From NCBI GenBank assembly GCA_036380715.1, contig DASVEF010000306.1, positions 1 through 6,815 of the forward strand: a stretch of DNA of 6,815 nucleotides, written 5' to 3'. The notes beneath the pieces were generated by a model. It did no database searches, was not told the DNA's origin, and saw only the letters and a program-made list of their open reading frames with translations. The position numbers were made by a program, and so were the translations under genes. The DNA is from UBA5704 sp036380715. Lineage in GTDB: Bacteria; Acidobacteriota; Thermoanaerobaculia; Multivoradales; UBA5704. The stretch's first letter is position 1. Every line of letters starts with the position of its first letter. Of the stretch, positions 6,204 to 6,815 are shown piece by piece.

Positions 6204-6398
6204 AGGCCCGAGACCGCGGCGCGAACCTCAAGCCATCATGGATCCCCAGGAAAGGTTCGCGCCCGGTGTATTCTTTGAAAACTGAACCACTTGGCGGGGC
6301 ACGGCCGCCGCCAACCATCGGACGCAGGCCGGATCGCTCGGAGGTTCGCGCATCCGGCCTCCTAAGTTCCTGCACTCGTTGAGCTTCCAACGGGTGCG
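6204..6398 (+). promoter_or_regulatory. CRISPR leader
   Basis: This non-coding segment lies between cas2 and the first repeat, on the side from which new spacers enter (the repeat's ATTGAAAC end points away from it). It should hold the array promoter and integration signals. It contains an 11-bp stem-loop, a 9-bp inverted repeat (AGGCCGGAT 6326-6334, ATCCGGCCT 6352-6360), and AGGTTCGCGC twice direct and once inverted. The only AT-rich part is about 6267-6290 (TATTCT 6269-6274, TTGAAA 6275-6280). These boxes are in the wrong order for a promoter, so I place none with confidence. Confidence 0.75.
6218..6263. other. Stem-loop just after cas2
   Basis: GGCGCGAACCT (6218-6228) and AGGTTCGCGCC (6253-6263) form a perfect 11-bp stem around a 24-base loop, starting 14 bases after the cas2 stop. 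No T-tract follows, so a classical intrinsic terminator is unlikely. It may instead stabilise the 3' end of the cas mRNA or form paired protein-binding sites in the leader. Confidence 0.6.
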
Positions 6399-6815
6399 GT
6401 CGCCCCCCGCGCGGGGGCGCGGATTGAAACAATCCCCATGATCTTCCACAGACCCTCTTTCAGGTCGCCCCCCGCGCGGGGGCGCGGATTGAAACCGGAT
6501 TCGAAGCAGGGCAACACGCGGTCCGGAGTGTCGCCCCCCGCGCGGGGGCGCGGATTGAAACACCGACGCGCAGGAGTACGACTATCCGGCACAGTCGCCC
6601 CCCGCGCGGGGGCGCGGATTGAAACTAGAAAGGAGCACCAGGATGCCGAAGAAGGAAACGTCGCCCCCCGCGCGGGGGCGCGGATTGAAACCCGTCGCTT
6701 CCGAGTTGCGGGCGCTGTTCCCATGTCGCCCCCCGCGCGGGGGCGCGGATTGAAACTGGCGCGGGCGCTACCGGCGCCTCCTCGCCCCAGTCGCCCCCCG
6801 CGCGGGGGCGCGGAT
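6399..6815 (+). CRISPR. Type I-C CRISPR array, continues past window end
   Basis: Seven copies of a 32-base repeat start at 6399, 6464, 6530, 6594, 6660, 6725 and 6790; the last is cut after 26 bases by the window end. All visible copies are identical, beginning GTCGCCCCCC and ending GCGGATTGAAAC. Spacers are 33, 34, 32, 34, 33 and 33 bases and all differ. Within the repeat, bases 3-9 (CGCCCCC) pair with 15-21 (GGGGGCG) around a 5-base loop. Cas5c cleavage after base 21 would leave the 11-base handle CGGATTGAAAC, as known for type I-C. The identical leader-side repeats suggest a young, working array. Confidence 0.98.

Noticed and set aside
6204..6270. Intrinsic terminator after cas2
   Set aside because: The 11-bp stem is strong but its loop is 24 bases and no T-tract follows.

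Overview
The window carries most of a type I-C CRISPR-Cas locus from a GC-rich bacterium. The phylum cannot be fixed from this sequence. All genes read left to right on the + strand: cas5c (708-1433), cas8c (1433-3211) with a well-supported internal start for the small subunit cas11c (2792-3211), cas7c (3204-4157), cas4 (4159-4848), cas1 (4845-5876) and cas2 (5913-6203). A 195-bp leader follows, then a CRISPR array whose seventh repeat is cut by the window end. The genes overlap or nearly touch, so they are probably one operon. Cas5c should process the pre-crRNA. Cas5c, Cas7c, Cas8c and Cas11c should form Cascade. Cas4, Cas1 and Cas2 should acquire spacers. The helicase-nuclease cas3, usually the first gene of a I-C operon, is not in the window.

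The first 707 bases hold no convincing protein gene but are not empty. On the minus strand at 147-178 lies a degenerate, lone CRISPR-repeat-like element that keeps the last 10 bases of the array repeat (GGATTGAAAC). The sequence just after it acts like a pseudo-spacer: 15 of its first 20 bases match a site at 232-251 on the + strand. That site has a 5' TTC, the usual type I-C PAM, directly before it at 229-231, and the match begins exactly at the repeat/spacer boundary. A hairpin followed by a T-rich tract at 92-122 looks like a minus-strand terminator. This is the layout of a crRNA-like regulatory RNA (CreR, or the CreA antitoxin of CreTA modules), which guides Cascade to a promoter by partial complementarity.

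Between that target and cas5c, about 299-520 contains a dense run of nested, nearly perfect hairpins. They suggest a structured non-coding RNA or a long structured 5' leader of the cas transcript. It could be what the crRNA-like RNA controls. I do not recognise its family.

The array has six complete identical 32-nt repeats plus 26 nt of a seventh, and six different spacers of 32-34 nt. The leader contains an 11-bp stem-loop right after cas2, a 9-bp inverted repeat, and three copies (two direct, one inverted) of AGGTTCGCGC.
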